DNA of 6,479 nucleotides from contig CALFXE010000087.1 in the NCBI GenBank assembly GCA_937927845.1, forward strand, positions 1 to 6,479. Reading direction: 5' to 3'. How positions within the stretch are numbered: position 1 is the stretch's first letter; each line of letters begins with the position of its first letter. Of this stretch, positions 1-5,601 are shown one piece after another. The notes below the pieces were generated by a model. The model saw only the letters and a list, made by a program, of their open reading frames with translations, had not been told where the DNA came from and did not search any database. This DNA is from an uncultured Paludibacter sp. (GTDB lineage: Bacteria; Bacteroidota; Bacteroidia; Bacteroidales; Paludibacteraceae). A program made the position numbers and the translations under genes.

Positions 1-315
1 CCCGTTCTGTTTGAACTATTGGAAGAAGAACCGGAGCCATCGGTCAGGGCAGTATTGGGTCATTTCATTTTTGTTTTTATCCATCCGTACATGGATGGTA
101 ACGGACGAATAGGACGGTTTCTGATGAATGCAATGTTGGCTTCCGGTGGATATCCGTGGACGGTTATACCTGTGGAAAGGAGAACTGAATATATGCAGGC
201 ATTGGAGCAGGCAAGTGTAGGACAGGATATAACTTCGTTTGCCACTTTCCTTGCTTATCTGGTCAACGAGCGGTTAAAAGGAAAAATAGTTGCTAAGTTG
301 CCCGACGCTAAGTAG
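1..315 (+). CDS. Fic family protein, C-terminal part (5' end outside the window)
   Basis: Fic-domain enzymes usually transfer AMP from ATP to a hydroxyl group of a target protein; some members transfer other phosphate-containing groups or act as toxins. The visible 104 residues contain the complete active-site loop HPYMDGNGRIGR at bases 82-117, which fits the HxFx(D/E)GNGRxxR signature except for Tyr in place of Phe, a common variant. The catalytic His, the metal-binding Asp and the phosphate-binding GNGR are all present, so the enzyme looks active. The frame is open to base 1 with no clear start, so the N-terminal part of the Fic fold is missing from view. No inhibitory (S/T)xxxE(G/N) helix is seen in this C-terminal part; one could lie upstream. 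It is the only plus-strand gene, and it converges with the recombinase with 5 bp between stops. Its stop codon lies in the first copy of the 312-348 repeat. It may be the chromosomal neighbour of the element or cargo. Confidence 0.93.
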   Translation, partial: PVLFELLEEEPEPSVRAVLGHFIFVFIHPYMDGNGRIGRFLMNAMLASGGYPWTVIPVERRTEYMQALEQASVGQDITSFATFLAYLVNERLKGKIVAKLPDAK

Positions 316-348
316 AACGGCTACATCCTATTTCGTAGTACGGCTACA
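312..348. repeat. Two imperfect 14-bp direct repeats at the fic/recombinase junction
   Basis: Copy 1 (312-325) and copy 2 (335-348) match at 13 of 14 bases, differing only at the fifth base (a versus t), with a period of 23 bp. Each copy carries gtag...ctac arms, a small dyad of 4-bp arms around 5 bases. The stop codons of both convergent genes fall in copy 1, and copy 2 encodes residues near the recombinase C-terminus (AVAVLR region). Possible roles are a recombinase binding or attachment site, or chance coding repetition. There is no T-tract, so it is not an obvious terminator. Confidence 0.5.
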
Positions 349-1880
349 GCATGTTTGCGGTGCAGATGGACACTTTCAGCCTGATAGTTCTCATTACTTT
401 TTGCCTCTATTTCCTGTGGAGATTTTCTGCTTTTAGTCAATAAGCTGATAGCTGTACTCACTGTTGTGCGATGAAGTTTTTCACCGTTGAACGTCAGGTT
501 ATCGGGAAACAGTGTACTTACGATTTTTCTTTTTTGTATAACAGTTCCATTTTGAAACAACTCTTCTAAATGCGACAATTTGGAAATAGGAAGATCCCAT
601 AGTAATTCCATATTGTCTGAAAATGAAATGGATGTTTGTAGCTTTACTTCAATATCAGTCATTCTTTCATTGGCTTCTGACTTAATGGTACGATAGTCTT
701 CGCCTTCAATTTCTCCACGCAGCAATAATTCACGAGCCTTTGAGAGCCGGTGCTTTATCTGATCCAGTTGAGCCACCAAACGTTTCTGATCTACCTTCTC
801 AACACGGTTTACATCCATGAAAGTAGCTGTAATAATTTCCTGAAACAGTTTAAGTTGCGGAACATTGTGGACTTCATTCCCGATGGCTTCTATCATTAAC
901 TTGTTTGCGTCATCTGCTTTATAACGTACACCGCATTCGGAACTGCAATGATAGTAGTGATAGTATTTGTTTCTTCCTTTTGAAGCACTGCCGGTCAAAA
1001 ACCTTCCACAGTTAGGGCAAATCAAATAACCTCTTAATGGAATGTCATCCTGTGCAATTACCTTTTTACTTACTGCTTTTCTCTTTCTGCCGTCCAGCAC
1101 ATCCTGCACATCAAAGAATAGTGAAGCGGTAATAATTGGTTCATGTTGCCCCTGTACAAGTTGGCTTTGTTCATCTTTGTGCTGAGGAACGAAAATTAAT
1201 CCGCAATAAATAGGGTTCCTTATCGCTACCCAAAAATTATTCTTGCTACATTTCAATCCTCTTTCCCTGGCTTGTTTCCAGATTTGTTCTGTGTTCAGTT
1301 TGTTGCGAAAGATTTCTTCAAATGCCCATTTCATGATTTTAGCATCCTGATCTTTCGGTGCAATGTATTTCTTGCCATCTTCTGTAATTCTGTTTACATA
1401 ACCAATCGGAGCCGTGCCCATCCAGCGCCCTTCCTTTTTAGCACGGCGCATTCCATTAAATACATTTAATGCCCTGCGGTCATTCTCTACCTCTGGTGCT
1501 GCGAGGTAAAAAGCCAGCATCATTTTATTTTCAGGGATAGATAAATCCAATGGCTGTTCTACTGCCTGCGGCTCTACTCCGAGATGCCTTAGAAGGCTGA
1601 TCATTTGATAAGCATCCCCGGCATTCCGGCTAAACCTATCCCACTTTGTAAAAAGAATTAGGTCTGAATTTCCCCTTTGCTTACGCAAATCTATCAGCAG
1701 GTTCTGCCAGGCAGGTCGCCTGAAGGTCTTTGCGGAATGGTCTTCAAAAATGACCTTGCGTATTTGAATGTTGTTGATATTACAATACCTACGCAGCCTT
1801 TCTTCCTGATCCCGTTGGGAATAGCCTTTATCTGCCTGCTCGTCTGTACTCACCCTGATATAAAGGTCTGCAATTTTCAT
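321..1880 (-). CDS. Large serine recombinase (resolvase/invertase N-terminal domain, recombinase domain, zinc ribbon)
   Basis: This 519-residue site-specific recombinase would cut and rejoin DNA through a 5'-phosphoserine link, probably to insert or excise an element. The catalytic domain (about 1-145) has the nucleophile motif YIRVSTDEQ with Arg9 and Ser11, and KWDRFSRN with Asp81, Arg82 and Arg85, matching the active-site Asp/Arg set of gamma-delta resolvase. A recombinase domain follows (about 155-275, with GRWMGTAPIGY and the RNPIYCGL motif). Then comes a zinc ribbon with Cys288, Cys291, Cys312 and Cys316, a predicted coiled coil at about 360-415 as in large serine integrases, and a C-terminal tail. 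All key residues are intact and the length is normal for the class. The ATG at 1880 sits just before the conserved beta strand; the upstream ribosome binding site is weak. The 64-residue gene ends 10 bp upstream, so the two are probably co-transcribed. Integrase versus invertase cannot be decided from sequence alone. Confidence 0.95.
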   Translation of the reverse strand: MKIADLYIRVSTDEQADKGYSQRDQEERLRRYCNINNIQIRKVIFEDHSAKTFRRPAWQNLLIDLRKQRGNSDLILFTKWDRFSRNAGDAYQMISLLRHLGVEPQAVEQPLDLSIPENKMMLAFYLAAPEVENDRRALNVFNGMRRAKKEGRWMGTAPIGYVNRITEDGKKYIAPKDQDAKIMKWAFEEIFRNKLNTEQIWKQARERGLKCSKNNFWVAIRNPIYCGLIFVPQHKDEQSQLVQGQHEPIITASLFFDVQDVLDGRKRKAVSKKVIAQDDIPLRGYLICPNCGRFLTGSASKGRNKYYHYYHCSSECGVRYKADDANKLMIEAIGNEVHNVPQLKLFQEIITATFMDVNRVEKVDQKRLVAQLDQIKHRLSKARELLLRGEIEGEDYRTIKSEANERMTDIEVKLQTSISFSDNMELLWDLPISKLSHLEELFQNGTVIQKRKIVSTLFPDNLTFNGEKLHRTTVSTAISLLTKSRKSPQEIEAKSNENYQAESVHLHRKHAVAVLRNRM

Positions 1881-1890
1881 AGCTGCTTTT

Positions 1891-2085
1891 TTACTTTACA
1901 GTCTTAGTTACGATTTCGGCATTGCAATGCCGCATACTTATGTATTGTTCAACTACTATGTTCGCCATACTATATAAAAAGTCGAGTATAATCTGTGCTT
2001 CTTCGATATTGACATCAATTCCATCTTTACGCAAAATTTCTATCGCCTTGTCTGGAGTGATCCTCATCAACACTTCATCTTCCAT
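1891..2085 (-). CDS. Small conserved-type protein upstream of the recombinase (64 aa, function unknown)
   Basis: The protein begins MEDEVLMRITPDKAIEIL and appears mainly alpha-helical, with alternating charged and hydrophobic positions (EIL, EEAQIILDFLYSMANIVVEQY). It has no signal peptide, no membrane segment and no recognised catalytic motif. I chose the ATG at 2085 over the in-frame ATG at 2148 because a near-perfect Shine-Dalgarno (2091-2098) lies 5 bases upstream, and because the longer form would start upstream of the terminator-like hairpin and read through it. The gene ends 10 bp before the recombinase start, so it is likely translated from the same message. Position and pairing suggest a helper or regulator of the recombinase, such as a directionality factor or control protein, but nothing in the sequence proves this. 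Small proteins of this look occur beside recombinases in Bacteroidota mobile elements, as far as I recall. Confidence 0.8.
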   Translation of the reverse strand: MEDEVLMRITPDKAIEILRKDGIDVNIEEAQIILDFLYSMANIVVEQYISMRHCNAEIVTKTVK

Positions 2086-2098
2086 CTCACACCTCCTT
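2086..2098 (-). promoter_or_regulatory. Strong ribosome binding site deciding the start of the 64-aa gene
   Basis: Read on the minus strand, AAGGAGGT (2098-2091) is followed by GTGAG and then ATG at 2085, giving an ideal 5-base spacing. It is by far the best Shine-Dalgarno in the window; most other genes here have weak ones, as is usual in Bacteroidota. It implies efficient translation of the small protein compared with its neighbours. Confidence 0.85.
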
Positions 2099-2107
2099 TT
2101 TAGATAA

Positions 2108-2130
2108 CAAAAGCCCATTGCGGGCTTTTG
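2108..2130 (-). terminator. Terminator-like hairpin between the winged-helix gene and the recombinase module
   Basis: A perfect 9-bp stem (2108-2116 paired with 2122-2130, arms caaaagccc and gggcttttg) closes a 5-base loop. Read on the minus strand the stem ends in CTTTTG followed by TTATCT, an interrupted U-rich tail, 28 bases after the stop codon of the winged-helix gene. It therefore fits a rho-independent terminator of the long minus-strand operon. It also lies only 10 bases upstream of the strong ribosome binding site of the next gene, so an attenuator or leader role for the recombinase module is an alternative. Confidence 0.7.
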
Positions 2131-2157
2131 CAAAACTTTCCAAATCACTTGTCTATT

Positions 2158-2451
2158 TTAATCGCTTCTTTCAGCAAAATAGATTTTGCTTCCCTTCATA
2201 CGATTAAAAGACGGCTCATACCTTATATAACCATATTCACTTAGTTCTCTAACGCATTTGTGGTAGGTGATAGCAGAGGACAATTTTGCAATGCTTAATA
2301 TCTCATGACTAAAAACCTGGATAGGGTTGGCAAAGCCATTCTGTATGCGATACTGTAACAAAGCCGCATAAATGCCTATATGAGTAATGCTGATGCGGGC
2401 ATCAGTTCCTATGGCTTCAAAAAAATCCGACAAATAATACAGCCTATCCAT
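2158..2451 (-). CDS. Small winged-helix protein of conjugative elements
   Basis: This 97-residue protein is probably a DNA-binding regulator or accessory factor. Residues 1-45 form a helical lead (DFFEAIGTDARISITHIGIYAALLQY) resembling the opening of replication-initiator or DnaD-like winged helices. Residues 47-78 look like a helix-turn-helix (FSHEILSIAKLSSAITYHKCVREL), followed by the wing GYIRYEPSFNRMKGSKIYF. Similar short proteins with the THIxxYxALLQ...TYHKCxxEL...GYIxYxPS pattern are frequent in Bacteroidota conjugative transposons, generally without an assigned role. The ATG at 2451 has a GGGGTG-type ribosome binding site 4 bases upstream. The gene starts 15 bp after the preceding one and is the last gene before the hairpin, so it appears to be the operon's final cistron. 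A plausible role is control of transfer or excision, which is inference. Confidence 0.85.
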   Translation of the reverse strand: MDRLYYLSDFFEAIGTDARISITHIGIYAALLQYRIQNGFANPIQVFSHEILSIAKLSSAITYHKCVRELSEYGYIRYEPSFNRMKGSKIYFAERSD

Positions 2452-2466
2452 TGCCCACCCCTTTTA

Positions 2467-3519
2467 TTACCCTAATCTCATTCCGTTCTTTTTTGCATGA
2501 TTTTGTTGCTGCTGCTCATTGGCCTTATGCGTTACTTTCATAGCATCCATTGTTTTATTGCCTAATGCTGTATGAAGCGTTATTTTCCTGGAATGCTCAT
2601 CGTAAATATTTACTGATTTAAACTGCGGATTAGCTTCAATATAGAAGCGTTGTTCATTTCCATCCTTCACAAAGCTCACCGACACACGGTTTCCATTTTT
2701 TAATTCCGATTGCAGCTTATCTGCTTCACCTTTATTGAGCAATTCCTTTAACGGAAGCTGCTGCAAAGCCTTTTCAAGATCGTAGCCGTAGTCTGAGTGG
2801 AATTGCTTGATTCGAAAATTGCCGTTTGGGTCTTTGTCGTTAAAATCAAGTTGCATCCAAGTTCCACCGCTCTGGATGCAGCGACCGGATAAAAGATTAT
2901 AGCACTCCGTGGCATTTACATTATTACCGTTACGCATGGTAAAGTATTGCTGGCGTTTTTCATCCGGTTTTGCTTCATTATACAGGGTTGTTTTATACCC
3001 TTCAAGCTGGTATGCACCGGATTGATCTTTAGCGAACGATAACTGATTATCTAACCTTTCTTTATCATTGAGGTAATAGGAAACAGGAATGGAAAATTGT
3101 TGCTGCCCAAGTTTCATCTGCTCATCAATTTTTGCAGATAGGTCAGGAAAGCCAGCACGCTGCACCTGATGGTGCAACGCCTGGCTGTTTTGCTCTGTTT
3201 TCCTGTTATCCTGTCTTATTACGATTTGTTCCTTAACGGGTGCAACTAATATCCTGCGCAGCAGCCTTATCAGTAGATTAGGATAAAGCTGCTTTTCAAT
3301 ACGATTGCGCTCTTGCCTTAGCACCCTGAGTGCAAACCGCTCGTCCAGATCCTGCGTGCCTTTATACTTTGCAGCAATACGGTCGTAGTAATCCAGCTTT
3401 TCTTTTAGCAGTGCCCTATTATTTGAAAGGCTGAAAGAAAACAGCTTGCTAAACCGTTCCTCCCTTGAACGCCATTGGTTCAGCTCTGCTTCCACTCTGT
3501 TTACAAGACTGTTATTCAT
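2467..3519 (-). CDS. DUF3945-like conjugative-element protein, paralogue 2 (350 aa)
   Basis: This is a soluble protein of unknown function. Residues 1-100 are basic and helical (RSREERF, KLDYYDRIAAKYKG, LRVLRQERNRIEKQ), including a short hydrophobic/basic patch LLIRLLRRILV at about 82-92. Residues about 115-312 match the C-terminal domain of the protein at 4378-5535 along their length: HHQVQRAGF, GNNVNATECYNLLSGR, WMQLDF, NGNFRIKQFHSDYGYDLE and YIEANPQFKSVNIYD. The YNL.(S/E)GR...W.QLDF part resembles DUF3945-type domains of Bacteroidota mobile elements, an identification from memory. Compared with its paralogue it lacks about 5 residues after the GR(C/S) motif. I chose the ATG at 3519; an in-frame TTG at 3540 would add 7 residues but has no ribosome binding site and abuts the previous stop codon. 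It lies 21 bp after the lipoprotein gene and 15 bp before the winged-helix gene, so it is probably in their operon. Confidence 0.85.
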   Translation of the reverse strand: MNNSLVNRVEAELNQWRSREERFSKLFSFSLSNNRALLKEKLDYYDRIAAKYKGTQDLDERFALRVLRQERNRIEKQLYPNLLIRLLRRILVAPVKEQIVIRQDNRKTEQNSQALHHQVQRAGFPDLSAKIDEQMKLGQQQFSIPVSYYLNDKERLDNQLSFAKDQSGAYQLEGYKTTLYNEAKPDEKRQQYFTMRNGNNVNATECYNLLSGRCIQSGGTWMQLDFNDKDPNGNFRIKQFHSDYGYDLEKALQQLPLKELLNKGEADKLQSELKNGNRVSVSFVKDGNEQRFYIEANPQFKSVNIYDEHSRKITLHTALGNKTMDAMKVTHKANEQQQQNHAKKNGMRLG

Positions 3520-3540
3520 AACCTGATTTTTGAGGATCAA

Positions 3541-4290
3541 CTAAGGCATACTGTACGTCACCAGATCATAGGCATAGGTGCTGCAATCGGCGGCGTATTC
3601 CACACTGCCGCTCACGATAGCGCCGCCTATATCACTCGTGACGGCGGCAATCCACTTAACTATGTTTTTAAACTTAAAGGCCGCCGCCGGAGCCGGGGGC
3701 TGGAGCGTATTCATCCAATAATAAATGGAGTAACGTGCTACCGATGCCGCTTTAAGGGCAATTTCACGACCTTCAGGACTGAGCAGGTTATTTTTCATTA
3801 CCCTCCTCTCAAAGTTCACAATCATGGCTTTAATCACCGGATAGGGACTATCCCTATCCGAAAGTCGTTTGATCAATTGCACCAGCGAATCCAGGGCGGC
3901 CTTTACTGGCTCTTCATAAGGACAATTAGCTATAAGCGTTTGGATGCTTTCGTTGCTTTGCCTTACCGTCTGGTTTACTGTTGAGAAAAATGATAGAGGC
4001 ATGTCAATACGTTCCATTTCCCTGCAAAAGCGAAGTACACATCGCGTTGACATCTCTACATTAGGTGTGTCTGTAACTGGCTTACAGTTCTGCACGTATG
4101 CCACGATCTGATTATGCCAATAGCCTATGCTATCGTAGGCATTTTCCGGGTTTTCAGGACCTGCTTCGCCAAGTGGTGATCTTAACTGCGCAATTTTATT
4201 TTCGCCTTCTGATATTACAGCTTCATTATCTTTCGTACATGCTGAAAGGCTTATTATAAATATTAGCAGCATTAATATTTGACTTCTCAT
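3541..4290 (-). CDS. Putative lipoprotein with hydrophobic Gly/Ala/Ser-rich C-terminus
   Basis: The 249-residue product has a lipoprotein signal peptide: MRS, a hydrophobic stretch, and the lipobox LSAC with Cys18 as the lipidated residue. It should be anchored in a membrane facing the periplasm or the cell surface. Mature residues 45-70 contain NPENAYDSIGYWHNQIVAY, which recalls NPYD...HN motifs I associate with uncharacterised Bacteroidota secreted proteins. Residues 75-195 look helical, with Cys69, Cys84, Cys89 and Cys123. After a Pro/Ala hinge (QPPAPAAA, 197-204) the tail at about 207-231 is hydrophobic and small-residue rich (IVKWIAAVTSDIGGAIVSG), a possible membrane-interacting or glycine-zipper segment, and Cys236 follows. 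The ATG at 4290 directly precedes a typical signal peptide. The gene lies between two paralogous genes, and an inverted repeat sits just upstream. Function is unknown; surface exclusion, adhesion or an antagonistic role are guesses. Confidence 0.82.
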   Translation of the reverse strand: MRSQILMLLIFIISLSACTKDNEAVISEGENKIAQLRSPLGEAGPENPENAYDSIGYWHNQIVAYVQNCKPVTDTPNVEMSTRCVLRFCREMERIDMPLSFFSTVNQTVRQSNESIQTLIANCPYEEPVKAALDSLVQLIKRLSDRDSPYPVIKAMIVNFERRVMKNNLLSPEGREIALKAASVARYSIYYWMNTLQPPAPAAAFKFKNIVKWIAAVTSDIGGAIVSGSVEYAADCSTYAYDLVTYSMP

Positions 4291-4309
4291 TTTTCAATCT
4301 GTTTTTACG

Positions 4310-4357
4310 TTATAAATAGTTTCCTTTTCACCATTTCAACTTCACGACTATTTATAA
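4310..4357. repeat. Long-spaced inverted repeat upstream of the lipoprotein gene
   Basis: Perfect 11-bp arms ttataaatagt (4310-4320) and actatttataa (4347-4357) are separated by 26 bases in the 87-bp gap between the DUF3945-like gene (stop at 4378) and the lipoprotein start (4290). The arms are AT-rich, and the loop is long with no T-tract, so a protein-binding operator or a regulated promoter seems more likely than a terminator. A loose TTGAAA/TTTATA pair lies inside on the minus strand; a clear Bacteroidota TTTG...TAnnTTTG promoter was not found. Confidence 0.6.
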
Positions 4358-4377
4358 TAGACGGGGCTACTTAGTGG

Positions 4378-5535
4378 TTAGCTGATGCTTTGGTTCTTTC
4401 TCCTTTTCTTAGATGCCTTCGGTATCTCAGGGCCATCATCTTCAGCAGGTGTCTGCCTTTCCTTTTTACCGTCTTGTTTAGCTGACTGGCTTTCACCTTC
4501 AGACTGCTGTTCTTTTTTCGCCTGTCTGTTATCAACCCTTTGCATACTGCTATCATATATGTTGATTGTCTTGAATTGAGGGTTAGCTTCGATGTATTGT
4601 TTTTGCTCCGCACCGTTGATCTGAAACGTGGCAGATTGCAGGTTCCCTTTTTTAAGGGAATCCATCAGATTGGATTTGTATTCCTCGTTACCTAATTCCC
4701 TGATCGGATGCTTGGATAAAACCGCTTCCAAATCGTAGCCGTAGTTTTCATGATAGTGCTTCAGCTTGAAATTGCCGTTATTATCACTTTGTTTAAAGTC
4801 CATCTGTACCCAGGCGTTGTACACCTGTCCTTCTTTATTGGTGAGGTCTTTATTCACTGACCTTCCTTCCATCAGGTTATAGCCTTCCTTCAGGGTAATG
4901 TTGTTGCCTTTGTTGATGTAGAAGGTTTGCTCCATTGTTTCAGAGCTATTTTCCTTTTGCACTTTCACCTGATAGGAATTAAAGAAATACATATCGCTTT
5001 GCTTCGATTGGCTGAAATTCAATGTGGCGTTTACAGTATCGTTGCCATACTTCGTTTCATAGGCCAATTTAAACTCCGGGGTTCCTTCCTGAATTTTTTG
5101 CTTCAGGTCGTTTTCCAACCCTTCACCGAACCCGGTGTACTTTACCTGGTCACGCAGGTATTCAAAATTTTTCTGATTCATAACTTCTGAATTTTGATTG
5201 TTATTTAATTGTTCTCTTTCTAATCTTTCGTAACGAACCGCTACCATCAGGGACACGTCAATAATGCCCTCCCTTTCAATCATTAGTTTGCTGTTCTCGG
5301 CAGCTTCCTGCATAGTCTTATATGCCGACCGTATTGCCAGAAAGTTGTAAAAGTCAATGTCGGTTGACATTTCGTAGCAGAACTCCCTAACATCGTATTC
5401 TGTGGGGAATGTGAATAGATCTTCTTTAGTTACTGGAGAAACATCATCGAGAAAGGCGACAAATTCCTCACCTTCCCAACGCTTTTTAGTCAGGTATTCA
5501 AGAATATCCTTGTAGTCGTCTTTCCTTATTTTCAT
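4378..5535 (-). CDS. Two-part DUF3945-like conjugative-element protein, paralogue 1 (385 aa)
   Basis: This is a soluble protein of unknown function with three parts. Residues 1-110 are an acidic, helical domain (DDYKDILEYLTKKRW, FVAFLDDVSPVT, DVREFCYEMSTDIDFYNF) that has no counterpart in the paralogue. Residues 111-120 are a polar linker NNNQNSEVMN. Residues about 125-333 match the shared domain of the 350-residue paralogue: LRDQVKYTGFGEGLEN, GNNITLKEGYNLMEGRSVNK, AWVQMDF, NGNFKLKHYHENYGYDLE and YIEANPQFKTINIYD. The LTxxExYNLxxGRxVxKxLxNKxGxxYNAWxQ pattern resembles DUF3945. Residues 334-385 are a disordered tail rich in Gln, Ser, Lys and Arg (ending KASKKRRKNQSIS), compatible with nucleic-acid binding. 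The ATG at 5535 gives the full domain; the ribosome binding site is weak. An in-frame ATG at 5181 (Met119) would yield the shared domain alone. It follows traN by 66 bp, which suggests a role linked to transfer or establishment, as inference only. Confidence 0.88.
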   Translation of the reverse strand: MKIRKDDYKDILEYLTKKRWEGEEFVAFLDDVSPVTKEDLFTFPTEYDVREFCYEMSTDIDFYNFLAIRSAYKTMQEAAENSKLMIEREGIIDVSLMVAVRYERLEREQLNNNQNSEVMNQKNFEYLRDQVKYTGFGEGLENDLKQKIQEGTPEFKLAYETKYGNDTVNATLNFSQSKQSDMYFFNSYQVKVQKENSSETMEQTFYINKGNNITLKEGYNLMEGRSVNKDLTNKEGQVYNAWVQMDFKQSDNNGNFKLKHYHENYGYDLEAVLSKHPIRELGNEEYKSNLMDSLKKGNLQSATFQINGAEQKQYIEANPQFKTINIYDSSMQRVDNRQAKKEQQSEGESQSAKQDGKKERQTPAEDDGPEIPKASKKRRKNQSIS

Positions 5536-5561
5536 AACATATATTTTAGTGAAAACGAATA

Positions 5562-5588
5562 ATTGAAATAGAATGGAACAGTTTCAAT
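5562..5588. repeat. Weak inverted repeat in the traN/DUF3945-like gap
   Basis: Seven-base arms attgaaa (5562-5568) and tttcaat (5582-5588) surround 13 bases in the 66-bp gap after the traN stop. There is no T-tract. It could be a minor mRNA structure or an operator half-site pair, but arms this short and AT-rich arise readily by chance. Confidence 0.25.
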
Positions 5589-5601
5589 GGAGCGTTCAGG
5601 T

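Noticed and set aside
1272..1907. Plus-strand frames opposite the recombinase
   Set aside because: They are antisense shadows of a gene whose catalytic residues and zinc ribbon are all intact on the minus strand.
2086..2148. Upstream in-frame start (2148) for the 64-aa gene
   Set aside because: The extension would be encoded by the terminator-like hairpin and has no ribosome binding site, whereas the ATG at 2085 has a near-perfect one.
2500..2520. Short gttgctgctgct repeat
   Set aside because: It encodes a run of four Gln in the protein tail; too short to be a meaningful microsatellite.
3520..3540. TTG start at 3540 for the 350-aa protein
   Set aside because: It abuts the lipoprotein stop with no ribosome binding site; the ATG 21 bases downstream gives a sensible start.
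3589..3720. GC-rich patches with ggcggcg/cgccgcc inverted pieces
   Set aside because: They fall in codons for the Gly/Ala/Pro-rich C-terminus of the lipoprotein and are explained by coding content; the pieces do not make a long stem.
3475..3984. 169-residue plus-strand frame
   Set aside because: It is antisense to the lipoprotein gene, which has a clear signal peptide and lipobox; the plus-strand product has no coherent domain.
4371..4613. 80-residue Arg/Lys-rich minus-strand frame
   Set aside because: It lies wholly within the same-strand DUF3945-like gene plus a few bases, in another frame of its Lys/Arg/Ser-rich tail. It has no family resemblance and looks like a composition shadow.
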